64,000 nt of DNA from Mesorhizobium sp. M1B.F.Ca.ET.045.04.1.1 (lineage in GTDB: Bacteria > Pseudomonadota > Alphaproteobacteria > Rhizobiales > Rhizobiaceae), in contig NZ_CP034448.1 in NCBI RefSeq assembly GCF_003952465.1, positions 6,673,001 through 6,737,000 on the forward strand. The letters are read 5' to 3'. How positions within the stretch are numbered: position 1 is the first letter of the stretch; every line of letters begins with the position of its first letter. A program made the position numbers and the translations under genes. Below are positions 37,794-46,195 of the stretch, piece after piece. Under the pieces are notes generated by a model that did no database searches, was not told the DNA's origin, and saw only the letters and a program-made list of their open reading frames with translations.

Positions 37794-38654
37794 CTAATGC
37801 AGATGCCTCAGCTTGTCGGGATTGCGCATCACATAGATGGCCGCGATCTTCCCGTCCTCGATGTCGAGAGCGGTCGTCTGCAGTTCGCCGTCGGCCTCAA
37901 GCGTGACGAAACCGGGCAAGCCGTTGATGAAGCCAAAGCGGACAAGCTGCGAGGGATTGTCCTGAAGCCAGGCGACAACGGTCTCGTACTGTTTGATCAC
38001 GGCATCGAAGCCGAAGACCGGCGCAATAGCCGCCGGACGCTTGCCGCCGCCGTCGGCGTAAGCGCTGACATCGGCGCTCAGCATCGCGCCCAGTGCCTTC
38101 ATGTCGCCGCTGCGCGAGGCGTTGAAGAAGGCCTCGGCAAGCTTCAGGCCGCGCTCTTTCTCGACCTTGAAGCGCGGCCGCGCCTCGCGGATATGGCTGC
38201 GGGCGCGGGCGGCGAGCTGGCGACAGGCGGCGGGCTCGCGCTCGATCTCCGCCGCGACCTCCTCGAATTGAAGCCCGAACACGTCGTGCAGCAGGAAGGC
38301 CGCCCGCTCGAGCGGTGACAGGCGCTCCAGCGCCAGCATCAGCGGCAAGGTGACGTCATCCGGTTGGTCTTCTTCGACGACGGGATCGGGAAGCCAGGAG
38401 CCGACATAGGTCTCGCGCTGGCGGCGGGCGGATTTGAGTTGATCGAGACAGAGGCGGGTGACCGTGCGGCGCAGGAAAGCCTCGGGCTCGCGCACCGCGG
38501 CGCGGTCGGCCCTCATCCATCGGAGGAAGGCCTCCTGCACCATGTCCTCCGCGTCGGCGACGGAGCCCAGCATGCGGTAGGCGACCCGCATGAGCTTCGG
38601 GCGCAGCGGCTCGAAAGCCGCCGCCGCGCCCTCAGATGTCGGCTCCGCCGTCAA
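37794..38654 (-). CDS. ECF41-type RNA polymerase sigma factor with C-terminal SnoaL-like domain
   Basis: A 286-residue extracytoplasmic-function sigma factor. Region 2 is LRPKLMRVAYRMLGSVADAEDMVQEAFLRW; region 4 includes ERLSPLERAAFLLHDVFGLQFEEVA. A linker with WLPDPVV leads into a SnoaL-like C-terminal domain with DGGGK (about residues 201-205) and the NPDKLRH ending, the ECF41 hallmarks; this extension tunes sigma activity in place of a separate anti-sigma factor. The start is TTG at 38654, overlapping the TGA of the upstream gene (TTGA). No ATG gives a complete region 2. Confidence 0.92.
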   Translation of the reverse strand: MTAEPTSEGAAAAFEPLRPKLMRVAYRMLGSVADAEDMVQEAFLRWMRADRAAVREPEAFLRRTVTRLCLDQLKSARRQRETYVGSWLPDPVVEEDQPDDVTLPLMLALERLSPLERAAFLLHDVFGLQFEEVAAEIEREPAACRQLAARARSHIREARPRFKVEKERGLKLAEAFFNASRSGDMKALGAMLSADVSAYADGGGKRPAAIAPVFGFDAVIKQYETVVAWLQDNPSQLVRFGFINGLPGFVTLEADGELQTTALDIEDGKIAAIYVMRNPDKLRHLH

Positions 38655-39139
38655 GCGGCGGCCGCCTTGCTGACGGCCTTCGCGTTGCCGGCCTTCACCG
38701 CCGCCGGATCGACAAAGCCGCCGAAGCCGACCGCGATGCGGTTCCAGCCGTTGATGATGTTGATCATCAAGGTGAGCTTCACGCGTTCCTCCTCGGTGAA
38801 ATGGTCCTTCAGCGCCTCATAAGCGGCTTCATGCGTATGGCCTTCGCTGATCCGCGTCAACGCCTCGGTCCAGCCAAGCGCGGCGCGCTCGCGGTCGGTA
38901 TAGCACGGCGCCTCGCGCCAGGCCGCCAACAGGTAGACGCGCTGCTCGGTCTCTCCGCGTTCGCGGGCATAGGTCGTGTGCATGTTGATGCAGTTGGCGC
39001 ACCCGTTGATCTGGGAGGAGCGGATCTCGATGAGCTCGGCTAGTGCCGGATCGAGGCTCGACGCGATGGCTAGAGAGGCGCGGTGCCACTCCTTCATCAG
39101 CGACGGGGCGGCGGCAAGGGGGTCAAGTCTGGCAGTCAT
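38651..39139 (-). CDS. Carboxymuconolactone decarboxylase/AhpD-like protein
   Basis: A 162-residue helical protein with the AhpD-type redox motif C47-A-N-C50-x3-H54 (NGCANCINMHT). This family is the constant genomic partner of ECF41 sigma factors and is usually their direct target; a role in peroxide or metabolite redox chemistry is plausible but unproven. The gene is first in the pair, coupled to the sigma gene, and has its own ECF41-type promoter at 39171-39198. AAAGGA precedes the ATG. Confidence 0.92.
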   Translation of the reverse strand: MTARLDPLAAAPSLMKEWHRASLAIASSLDPALAELIEIRSSQINGCANCINMHTTYARERGETEQRVYLLAAWREAPCYTDRERAALGWTEALTRISEGHTHEAAYEALKDHFTEEERVKLTLMINIINGWNRIAVGFGGFVDPAAVKAGNAKAVSKAAAA

Positions 39140-39170
39140 GGTCGGTTCCTTTCGTTGGTTCCGACCTCAA

Positions 39171-39198
39171 GACGAGCGAGGCACCCGCCAATGTGACA
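39171..39198 (-). promoter_or_regulatory. ECF41-type promoter
   Basis: On the minus strand TGTCACA (complement of 39192-39198) and CGTC (complement of 39171-39174) are separated by exactly 17 bases, matching the known ECF41 promoter consensus. The -10 lies 32 bases before the decarboxylase-like ATG. The sigma factor therefore most likely transcribes its own operon. Confidence 0.8.
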
Positions 39199-39230
39199 TG
39201 GCGCCGAATTTTCTGCGCGCCTGAGCCCCG

Positions 39231-42068
39231 TTACTCGAACGAATAAGTGAACCCTTCCGCCGAAGCGCCGACGGTGACCTTGGTCATCTTCGTGCCCTCG
39301 AGCGACCGGTTGAGCACGCCGCGGCTCAGCTCCGGCAGCAGCGTGTTGGTGAGGATCGCGTCGATCATGCGCCCGCCGGATTCGATCTCGGTGCAGCGCG
39401 CCTTGACAAGGTCCATGACGCCGTCGCCGATGACCAGCTCGGCATCGTTGGTCGCCTTCAGTCGCCGCGCGATCTTGCCGAACTGGTGGCGAGTAATCGC
39501 CTCGATCATCGCATCCGAGAGCGGATAGTAAGGTATGGTGACGACGCGGCCGAGGAAGGCGGCCGGGAACACCTTCAGCAGCGGCGCGCGCAAGGCGGTG
39601 TCGAGATCGTCGATCCCGGCCCGCGCGGTGCCGTTCTTCGTGCGGTCCATGATGACGTCCGAGCCGACATTCGAAGTGAGCAGGATCAGCGTGTTCTTGA
39701 AATCGATGCGCCGGCCCTCGCTGTCGTCCATCATGCCCTTGTCGAAGACCTGGAAGAAGATCTCGTGCACGTCCGGATGCGCCTTCTCGACCTCGTCGAG
39801 CAGGATCACCGAATAGGGTTTGCGGCGCACCGCCTCGGTCAGGATGCCGCCCTTGCCGTAGCCGACATAGCCGGGCGGCGCGCCTTTAAGCGTCGAGACG
39901 GTATGCGCTTCCTGGAACTCGGACATGTTGATCGAGATCAGGTTCTGCTCGCCGCCATAGAGCGTCTCGGCGAGCGCCAGCGCGGTCTCGGTCTTGCCGA
40001 CGCCGGACGGGCCGCAGAGCAGGAACACGCCGACAGGCTTTTCCGGGGCACCGAGGCCGGCACGGCTGGTCTGCACGCGCCTGGCGATCATTTCCATCGC
40101 GTGGTCCTGGCCGACCACGCGCTCGGACAAGGTGGCGGCAAGCCTGAGCGCTTTCTCCGTCTGGCTGGACAGCATCCGTCCGGTCGGGATGCCGGTCCAG
40201 TCCTGCACCACGGCGGCGACCGCATTGCGGTCGACGGAAGGCAGGATCAGCGGCGTCTCGCCCTGCGCCGCGGCGAGTTCCGCCATCAGTTCGCGCAGCC
40301 GCGCGAGGTCGGCGGCGAAATTCGCCGATCCCTCGGCAATTGCCTCTGCGACAGGCGCCTCGGTTGTGGCCGCTTCGCTTTTGGCTGCCTTGGCTTTCGA
40401 GCCTTTGGATTTCACGGACTCGGCGTCAGCCGCCTTGCTCTCAGGCGCCTTTGACGCTTCGGACCCGGCCGGTTCGGCCGCAGCGGTTTCCTCACCCACC
40501 TCCTCGGCCGCCGCCGCATCGAGCGGGACGCCTTCGCCGCGCAATTTGGCGCGCAGGTCGAGGATCTCGGCCACCAGCGCCTTTTCCCGGTCCCAGCGCG
40601 CTTGGGCAGCGGCCAAGGTCGTCTCGGTTTCCGCCAGCCCGGCGTCGACCCTGGCTTGCCGGTCGGCAACGTCGATGCCGATCGCCGCTTCGCGGCCGAT
40701 GATGCCGCTCTCCACTTCCAGCGCCTGGCGGCGGCGCAGAATGTCCTCGACTTCGGCAGGCGTCGCATGTTGCGAAATCGCCACCCGTGCGCAGGCGGTG
40801 TCGAGCAGGCTGACCGCCTTGTCCGGCAATTGCCGCGCCGGGATGTAGCGATGCGAAAGCGCGACCGCCGCCTCGATCGCCTCATCCAGGATCTGCACCT
40901 TGTGGTGCTGCTCCAGCACGCCGGCGACGCCGCGCAGCATCAGCACGGCCACCGCTTCCGACGGCTCGTCGATCTTGACCACCTGGAAACGGCGGGTCAG
41001 CGCCGGGTCCTTCTCGATATGCTGCTTGTATTCGGCCCAGGTCGTCGCGGCGATGGTGCGCAGCTCGCCGCGCGCCAATGCCGGCTTCAAGAGATTGGCG
41101 GCGTCGCCGGTACCCGCGGCACCCCCGGCACCGATCAGCGTATGCGCCTCGTCGATGAACAGGATGATCGGCACCTCGGAGGCCTGGACCTCGTCGATGA
41201 CCGCCTTCAGCCGCTTCTCGAACTCACCCTTGACACTGGCGCCCGCCTGCATCAGCCCGACGTCGAGCATGCGCACGCTGACGTTCTGAAGCGTCGGCGG
41301 CACGTCGCCCTGGGCGATGCGCAGCGCAAAACCCTCGACCACCGCCGTCTTGCCGACGCCCGCCTCGCCGGTCAGGATCGGGTTGTTTTGCCGGCGTCGC
41401 ATCAGGATGTCGACGATCTGCCGGATCTCGGGATCGCGGCCGACGACCGGATCGATTTTGCCGTCGCGGGCGCGCTGGGTGAGGTCGGTGGCGTATTTCG
41501 CCAGCGCCGAATCCCCGCCCGGGCCGCGCTTCATCGGCGTCTCCGTGGCGGCAGCTGCGGGAGGTGAGCCGGCTTCGAGCGAGCCTTCGGTGACATCGGC
41601 AAAGCGGGAAATGACGCCGTCGGCATCGATCTTGTCGAACTCGGCGCTGATCTTCGACACCAGGCCTTCGAGTACCGGCGTCTTCAGGCAGGCAAGCAGG
41701 ATGTGGGCGCTGCGCACCTCTTCCACGCCGAACTCCAGCGTCGCCAGATTCCAGCCTTCCTGGATGGCGTGGAAGATGTGGTCGGAGAATTCCTCCACCG
41801 AGGTGGCGCCATAGGGGAGCTTGTCGATGGCCCGCGTCATGTCGGCTGTCAGCCGGCTGACATCCAGCCCGGCATCGGCGATGATCATCTGCACATCCGA
41901 GCGCTCGGACAGCACCAGCTGCTGGATGAAATGGACGAGCTCGACATAGGGATTGCCGCGCAGCTTGGCCGTGTCGGCCGCGGCCTTGAAGGCACGCACC
42001 CCCGTGGCGTTGAGCTTGGCGACCAGTTCCTTACGCTTGAAGCTCTGCGATGACCGGCGCTGTTCCAT
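39231..42068 (-). CDS. clpV: T6SS disassembly ATPase ClpV (TssH)
   Basis: A 945-residue AAA+ protein that strips contracted TssB/TssC sheaths for reuse. The N-domain covers about the first 160 residues; the first Walker A GEAGVGKTAVVEG is near residue 233 and the second GPSGVGKTETALALAE near 685. A low-complexity Ala/Lys/Glu/Ser stretch (about residues 517-580) interrupts the middle domain and accounts for a length above the usual 870-890. ATG 42068 starts the N-domain; upstream codons to 42170 look non-coding. It is divergent from the rest of the cluster. Confidence 0.95.
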   Translation of the reverse strand: MEQRRSSQSFKRKELVAKLNATGVRAFKAAADTAKLRGNPYVELVHFIQQLVLSERSDVQMIIADAGLDVSRLTADMTRAIDKLPYGATSVEEFSDHIFHAIQEGWNLATLEFGVEEVRSAHILLACLKTPVLEGLVSKISAEFDKIDADGVISRFADVTEGSLEAGSPPAAAATETPMKRGPGGDSALAKYATDLTQRARDGKIDPVVGRDPEIRQIVDILMRRRQNNPILTGEAGVGKTAVVEGFALRIAQGDVPPTLQNVSVRMLDVGLMQAGASVKGEFEKRLKAVIDEVQASEVPIILFIDEAHTLIGAGGAAGTGDAANLLKPALARGELRTIAATTWAEYKQHIEKDPALTRRFQVVKIDEPSEAVAVLMLRGVAGVLEQHHKVQILDEAIEAAVALSHRYIPARQLPDKAVSLLDTACARVAISQHATPAEVEDILRRRQALEVESGIIGREAAIGIDVADRQARVDAGLAETETTLAAAQARWDREKALVAEILDLRAKLRGEGVPLDAAAAEEVGEETAAAEPAGSEASKAPESKAADAESVKSKGSKAKAAKSEAATTEAPVAEAIAEGSANFAADLARLRELMAELAAAQGETPLILPSVDRNAVAAVVQDWTGIPTGRMLSSQTEKALRLAATLSERVVGQDHAMEMIARRVQTSRAGLGAPEKPVGVFLLCGPSGVGKTETALALAETLYGGEQNLISINMSEFQEAHTVSTLKGAPPGYVGYGKGGILTEAVRRKPYSVILLDEVEKAHPDVHEIFFQVFDKGMMDDSEGRRIDFKNTLILLTSNVGSDVIMDRTKNGTARAGIDDLDTALRAPLLKVFPAAFLGRVVTIPYYPLSDAMIEAITRHQFGKIARRLKATNDAELVIGDGVMDLVKARCTEIESGGRMIDAILTNTLLPELSRGVLNRSLEGTKMTKVTVGASAEGFTYSFE

Positions 42069-42170
42069 CGAACCTGCTCCCGCAATCTGCCGACAATACC
42101 CTGCCATATAAGCGGCTACTTGACAAAGCCGTGTGATGGGCCGTGTGACGAATAAGGCGCTTGGATCCAT

Positions 42171-42188
42171 CCGGGCGGCACCGCCCGG
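42171..42188. other. GC-rich hairpin in the tssH-tssA gap
   Basis: CCGGGCGG-CA-CCGCCCGG is a perfect 8-bp inverted repeat about 100 bases upstream of tssH. The rest of the 345-base gap holds CCGTGTGA at 42129, 42141 and 42358 and the elements listed at 42326 and 42361. Confidence 0.4.
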
Positions 42189-42325
42189 TTACACAAGCCT
42201 TGCAAACTCATCCAACAAACACCGGATTACTGTCCGGGCTATGCGAGCCATTTCACATACCGGGTCCGGCAATCGCGCCATGGGTTTCGCCAAAGAAGAC
42301 GGTCGCGTTTAGCTTCCGTTAGTTT

Positions 42326-42353
42326 TTGAGCAGCTGCTCAATTGTGGTAGAGT
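42326..42353 (+). promoter_or_regulatory. Predicted tssA operon promoter with overlapping 16-bp palindrome
   Basis: TTGAGCAGCTGCTCAA (42326-42341) is a perfect 16-base palindrome. Its first six bases can serve as a -35 and, after 16 bases, TAGAGT (42348-42353) as a -10. The tssA start is 60 bases further. The overlap suggests that a dimeric regulator bound here blocks or activates the T6SS operon. Confidence 0.45.
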
Positions 42354-42360
42354 GAGACCG

Positions 42361-42380
42361 TGTGATAACGTCGCGTCACA
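42361..42380. promoter_or_regulatory. Inverted repeat TGTGA-N10-TCACA near the tssA transcription start
   Basis: TGTGA (42361-42365) and TCACA (42376-42380) flank 10 bases just after the predicted -10 at 42348. The spacing is too wide for a CRP site (N6). It may bind another dimeric regulator. Confidence 0.3.
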
Positions 42381-42413
42381 TAGGGGTCTCAGGGCCGCTG
42401 GCTGGGGGTTAGT

Positions 42414-43610
42414 GTGATTGATCTCGCACTCTGGCTGAATCCTCTGAACGGTGAGAATCCGTCGGGAGAGGACTTGCGCAACGACCCGGCTTTCCACGAG
42501 CTGGAGCGCCTGACCGAGCCCCAGGTCAAAGTCGTTCATGACGGCAACAACAAGCCTACCTCGCAATCCAGTCCGGTCGACTGGGCGGCTGTCCTCGAAA
42601 AAGCGGAAGAGCTGCGCGCCCGCGGCCGGGATTTGCGCCTGCTGGTCATCGTCGCGCGCGCGCTCGCCAACGAAGAAGGGCTGGCCGGCCTGGCGCAGGG
42701 CCTGACGCTTATCGCCAGGACCTTCGACCAACATTGGGACACCATGCATCCGGCATTGCGGCCGAACGCGCCGCCGCGCGATGCCGCCCTGCGCCGCATC
42801 AATGCGCTGCTGGATCTCCAGAATGGCCAGGAAGGCTTGTTGGCGAACCTGCGCGAGACGATCTTCTTTTCGCCGCGCCAGGTCGGACCGATCAGCGGAC
42901 GCGATCTCGAACAGGGCGCGCTCGACGAGCGCGTCAGGCTGCAGGAAGCGGCTTCCGGGCTGGGCGCATCCGAAAAAGCGGCACTGGCGAGCGCTCATAG
43001 CCAGCTCTTGAACCGGGTGCGCAGCGGCTGCGCGGCACAGATCGACCAGGCCGGCGACGCGATGGCGTCGCTGCTCGCTGACGCCCGCGCGGCCATCGCC
43101 GCCCTCGACGAGGTCGATGCCGCCCTTAACAAGCGTATCGACGGCAATGGCCCCGCCATCCCGGAATTGAAACGGTTCCTGCAGCGTTTGCTGACGACGC
43201 TGGAGCGGAATTCGGCCGCCGGCGTCGCGGCGAACGGGGCCGCAAAGCCAGCCCAGCAGCCGGCGGAACCGGCTGCGCCAGCCCGAAACGGTTATCAAGC
43301 CGAGGGAGCCGAAGCGATGGGAGCCGAAGCGATGGCAAGTGTCGCAAGCCATGCTGAACCGGGCGCCAGACTGCCCGACCGGATCACCTCGCGCGATGAT
43401 GTCGTCAGATGTCTCGACCTGGTCGTCGCCTTCTATGACCGCACCGAGCCGTCCAGCCCGATACCGCATCTCGCCCGCCGCGTGCGCCGCATGGTGCACA
43501 TGGATTTCGTCGAACTGATGGAAGATCTCGCCCCGTCGGGGCTGAAGGAGTTCCGGCAGCTTGCCGGTGTCCCCGATCCCAAGAAGCCGGCCCAGAAGGA
43601 TGAAAGGTAG
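42414..43610 (+). CDS. tssA: T6SS baseplate/cap protein TssA (ImpA N-terminal domain)
   Basis: A 398-residue TssA. The ImpA N-terminal domain begins with LALWLNPLNGENPSGEDLRND and has the typical DWAAVLEKAEELRARGRDLRLLV. TssA organises baseplate and tail assembly. It starts at GTG behind a poor ribosome site. In the variable linker a 15-base tandem repeat (43305-43319 and 43320-43334) encodes GAEAM twice. The C-terminal region (DDVVRCLDLVVAFYDRTEPSSPI) is the conserved end of the family. It is the first gene of the cluster on this strand. Confidence 0.93.
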   Translation: MIDLALWLNPLNGENPSGEDLRNDPAFHELERLTEPQVKVVHDGNNKPTSQSSPVDWAAVLEKAEELRARGRDLRLLVIVARALANEEGLAGLAQGLTLIARTFDQHWDTMHPALRPNAPPRDAALRRINALLDLQNGQEGLLANLRETIFFSPRQVGPISGRDLEQGALDERVRLQEAASGLGASEKAALASAHSQLLNRVRSGCAAQIDQAGDAMASLLADARAAIAALDEVDAALNKRIDGNGPAIPELKRFLQRLLTTLERNSAAGVAANGAAKPAQQPAEPAAPARNGYQAEGAEAMGAEAMASVASHAEPGARLPDRITSRDDVVRCLDLVVAFYDRTEPSSPIPHLARRVRRMVHMDFVELMEDLAPSGLKEFRQLAGVPDPKKPAQKDER

Positions 43611-43616
43611 AAAAGC

Positions 43617-44153
43617 ATGCCAGCAGAGAGCAAAGCGAAGGTCATCGAAAGAAACCGCGCCCCGCGCGTGCAGATCGCCTACGACGTTGAGACCTACGGC
43701 AGCCCGACGACGATCGAACTGCCGTTCGTCATGGCCGTGATGGCCGATCTTTCCGGCGCTTCACAGACCAAGGAAGCGATGAAGTCGGTTCTCGACCGGA
43801 CCCTGGTCGAAACCGACGCCAACCGCTTCCCCAAATTCATGGAGGCCATGGGGCCGCGCGTGAAGGCGCGGGTGAAGAACACGCTGCCGCAGGCCGAGGG
43901 CGCCGAGCGCGACGAAGAGCTCGCGGTCGATCTCACCTTCTCGAAGATGGGCGATTTCGCGCCGGACAAGATCGCCGAGCAGGTGCCGCAGCTGGCCGAG
44001 ATCCTCAAGATGCGCCGCCAGCTCGAGGAACTGCTCGGCTTCATGGACGGCCGCGTCGACGCCGAAAAGCGCATCGCGCAGCTTCTGAACAATGAGCCGC
44101 TGCTGAGCAAGATCGCCAGCCAGGCGATGGATGACGGCAAGGGCGAGGAGTAA
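43617..44153 (+). CDS. tssB: T6SS sheath protein TssB
   Basis: A 178-residue small sheath subunit (VipA/ImpB). The family patterns RAPRVQIAYDVETYG, ELPFVMAVMADLSG and ELAVDLTFSKMGDFAPDKIAEQVP are present. It interlocks with TssC to form the contractile sheath. Three bases separate it from tssC. Confidence 0.96.
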   Translation: MPAESKAKVIERNRAPRVQIAYDVETYGSPTTIELPFVMAVMADLSGASQTKEAMKSVLDRTLVETDANRFPKFMEAMGPRVKARVKNTLPQAEGAERDEELAVDLTFSKMGDFAPDKIAEQVPQLAEILKMRRQLEELLGFMDGRVDAEKRIAQLLNNEPLLSKIASQAMDDGKGEE

Positions 44154-44156
44154 GTC

Positions 44157-45662
44157 ATGGCTGAACAGCAAAAGACCGCAGCCGCCACCGCCGAGGCGGA
44201 AGCAATAGATCTCGGCGAATTCAGCGGACTCCTTGAAAAGGATTTCAAGGTCAAGAAGGACGACAGCGAAAAGCTGCAGCAGCTGGTGCGCAACCTGGCG
44301 CTGGCAGCGCAATCGCGCTCCGAGACCACCACGATCTCGTCCAATGCGATCAAGTCGATCAAGTCGCTGATTGCCGGCATCGACAAGATGCTGACGACGC
44401 AGGTCAACGAGATCCTGCACGCGCCGGAAGTGCGGGAGATGGAGGGCACCTGGCGTGGCCTCTGGTATCTCGTCAACAACACCGAGACGGATACGAAGCT
44501 CAAGATCCGGGTGATGAACATCTCCAAGGAGCAGCTGGCCGATACGCTTGAAGACTATGAAGGCCAGATGTGGGACCAGAGCCCGATCTTCAAGAAGGTC
44601 TATACGGACGAGTATTCGATGCTGGGCGGCGAGCCGATCGGCTGCATCATCGGCGCCTACGAATTCTCCAACCATCCGCGCGACGTCGGCTTGCTGCGCA
44701 ACATCTCGGGCGTCTGCGCCTCGGCGCACACGCCTTTCATCGCCGCCGCCTCGCCGCGCCTGTTCCGCATGGACAGCTGGCAGGAACTGCCGAACCCGCA
44801 GGACCTGCAGATGATCGTGAACAACCCGGCCTACGCCTCGTGGCAGTCGCTGCGCGAGAGCGAGGATGCCCGCTATATCGGCCTCACCATGCCGCGGGTG
44901 CTGGCGCGCCTGCCCTACGGCACCGAGACCGTTCCGGTGAAGGGCTTCACCTTCGAGGAAGAGGTGGGCGGCGACCACAACAAATATGTCTGGATGAACG
45001 CCGCCTTCCCGATGGGGGTGAACATCAACCGCAGCCACAAGCTTTACGGCTGGGGCACGCAGATCCGCGGCGTCGAGAACGGCGGCACGGTGCTCAACCT
45101 GCCGGTGCATGCCTTCCCGACCGACGACGGATCGATCGCGATGAAATGCCCGACCGAGGTCGCCATCGACGACCGGCGCGAGGCGGAACTCGCCAAGCTC
45201 GGCCTGATGCCGATCCTGCACCGCAAGAACACCGATCTCGCGGCCTTCATCGGCGCGCATTCATTGCAGGACGACGAGACGCGCGCCGGCCGTCTGGTCG
45301 ATCCCGACGCGCAGTCGAACGAGCGGCTCAGCGCCAACCTGCCCTATCTTTTCCCGGTGTCGCGTTTCGCGCACTACCTCAAGGCGATTGCGCGCGACAA
45401 GATCGGCTCGTTCAAGGAACGCACCGACATGCAGATCTGGTTGACCGAATGGATCAACCGGTACGTGCTGGCCAATCCAGCCTTTGCCGACGACAAGGCG
45501 CGCGCCAAGCGCCCGCTTGCCGCGGCCGAGGTCCAGGTCGACAGCGTCGAAGGCCGGCCCGGTTACTACAATGCCCGTTTCTACCTGCGTCCGCACTACC
45601 AGCTGGAAGGCATCAATGCCTCGCTCCGGCTGGTGTCGGAACTGCCGTCAGTGAAGGGCTGA
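44157..45662 (+). CDS. tssC: T6SS sheath protein TssC
   Basis: A 501-residue large sheath subunit (VipB/ImpC). Typical segments are HAPEVREMEGTWRGLWYLV, EYSMLGGEPIGCIIGAYEFS and LTMPRVLARLPYG. The C-terminus has the conserved FYLRPHYQLEGINASLRLVSELP. It forms heterodimers with TssB, and contraction of the sheath drives the Hcp tube outward; ClpV recycles it. Confidence 0.97.
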   Translation: MAEQQKTAAATAEAEAIDLGEFSGLLEKDFKVKKDDSEKLQQLVRNLALAAQSRSETTTISSNAIKSIKSLIAGIDKMLTTQVNEILHAPEVREMEGTWRGLWYLVNNTETDTKLKIRVMNISKEQLADTLEDYEGQMWDQSPIFKKVYTDEYSMLGGEPIGCIIGAYEFSNHPRDVGLLRNISGVCASAHTPFIAAASPRLFRMDSWQELPNPQDLQMIVNNPAYASWQSLRESEDARYIGLTMPRVLARLPYGTETVPVKGFTFEEEVGGDHNKYVWMNAAFPMGVNINRSHKLYGWGTQIRGVENGGTVLNLPVHAFPTDDGSIAMKCPTEVAIDDRREAELAKLGLMPILHRKNTDLAAFIGAHSLQDDETRAGRLVDPDAQSNERLSANLPYLFPVSRFAHYLKAIARDKIGSFKERTDMQIWLTEWINRYVLANPAFADDKARAKRPLAAAEVQVDSVEGRPGYYNARFYLRPHYQLEGINASLRLVSELPSVKG

Positions 45663-45712
45663 ACTCGCAAGCATAGTCATCTTGTTTCGTTTGAAAGCGG
45701 TGGAGAAAGACA

Positions 45713-46195
45713 ATGCCGACAACAGTGAGAACCGATGGGCCTTCGACGAAGATCGATGGTTTTTTGAAAGTGCCGGACATCAAGGGCCCCAGCAAGCGCG
45801 ACGGCCATGAAGACGAGATCGAAATCCATGGCGTCGACTACAAGATGGTCGCGCCCTACGACCCCAATTCGCTGTCGCGGCGCGGTCGTGTTTCAATGGG
45901 AATGATCAAATTCATCAAGCACTACGACAAGTCTTCCCCCTACCTGAAGAAGGCGCTGTTCGAGAACAAGGCGCTCGACGAAGTGGTGTTTTCGGCCCGC
46001 CGCACCATCGACGGCGAGACCAGCGACTATCTGGTCGTGACGCTCACCGACGCCTCGATCATGGAATACGACATGCGGCAGGCCGCCGATGAGGCCGACC
46101 TGATCGAGGAAGAAGTCAGCTTCGCCTACAAGAAGATCAAGTTCGTCTATGACAAGGACGACGAGATCGAAATGGATGTCTATGTCGGCAAGTGA
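45713..46195 (+). CDS. hcp: T6SS inner-tube protein Hcp (TssD)
   Basis: A 160-residue Hcp. The N-terminal half has KIDGFLKVPDIKGPS and the charged EDEIEIHGVDYKM; the C-terminus EEVSFAYKKIKFVYDKDDE is the family signature. It stacks as hexameric rings inside the sheath and is secreted. A good GGTGGAGAAAG ribosome site suits strong expression. It overlaps the first codons of tssE. Confidence 0.95.
   Translation: MPTTVRTDGPSTKIDGFLKVPDIKGPSKRDGHEDEIEIHGVDYKMVAPYDPNSLSRRGRVSMGMIKFIKHYDKSSPYLKKALFENKALDEVVFSARRTIDGETSDYLVVTLTDASIMEYDMRQAADEADLIEEEVSFAYKKIKFVYDKDDEIEMDVYVGK

Noticed and set aside
37235..37906. A 223-codon plus-strand frame in the gap before the sigma factor region
   Set aside because: It covers the secreted-protein gene on the other strand, which has a signal peptide and normal start; the frame has no domain or ribosome site.
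42361..42380. CRP site at TGTGA...TCACA
   Set aside because: CRP sites have 6 bases between the arms; here there are 10.
43305..43334. 15-base tandem repeat in tssA as a phase-variation tract
   Set aside because: Two in-frame copies of a 15-base unit in a linker cannot shift the frame; treated as ordinary linker variation.
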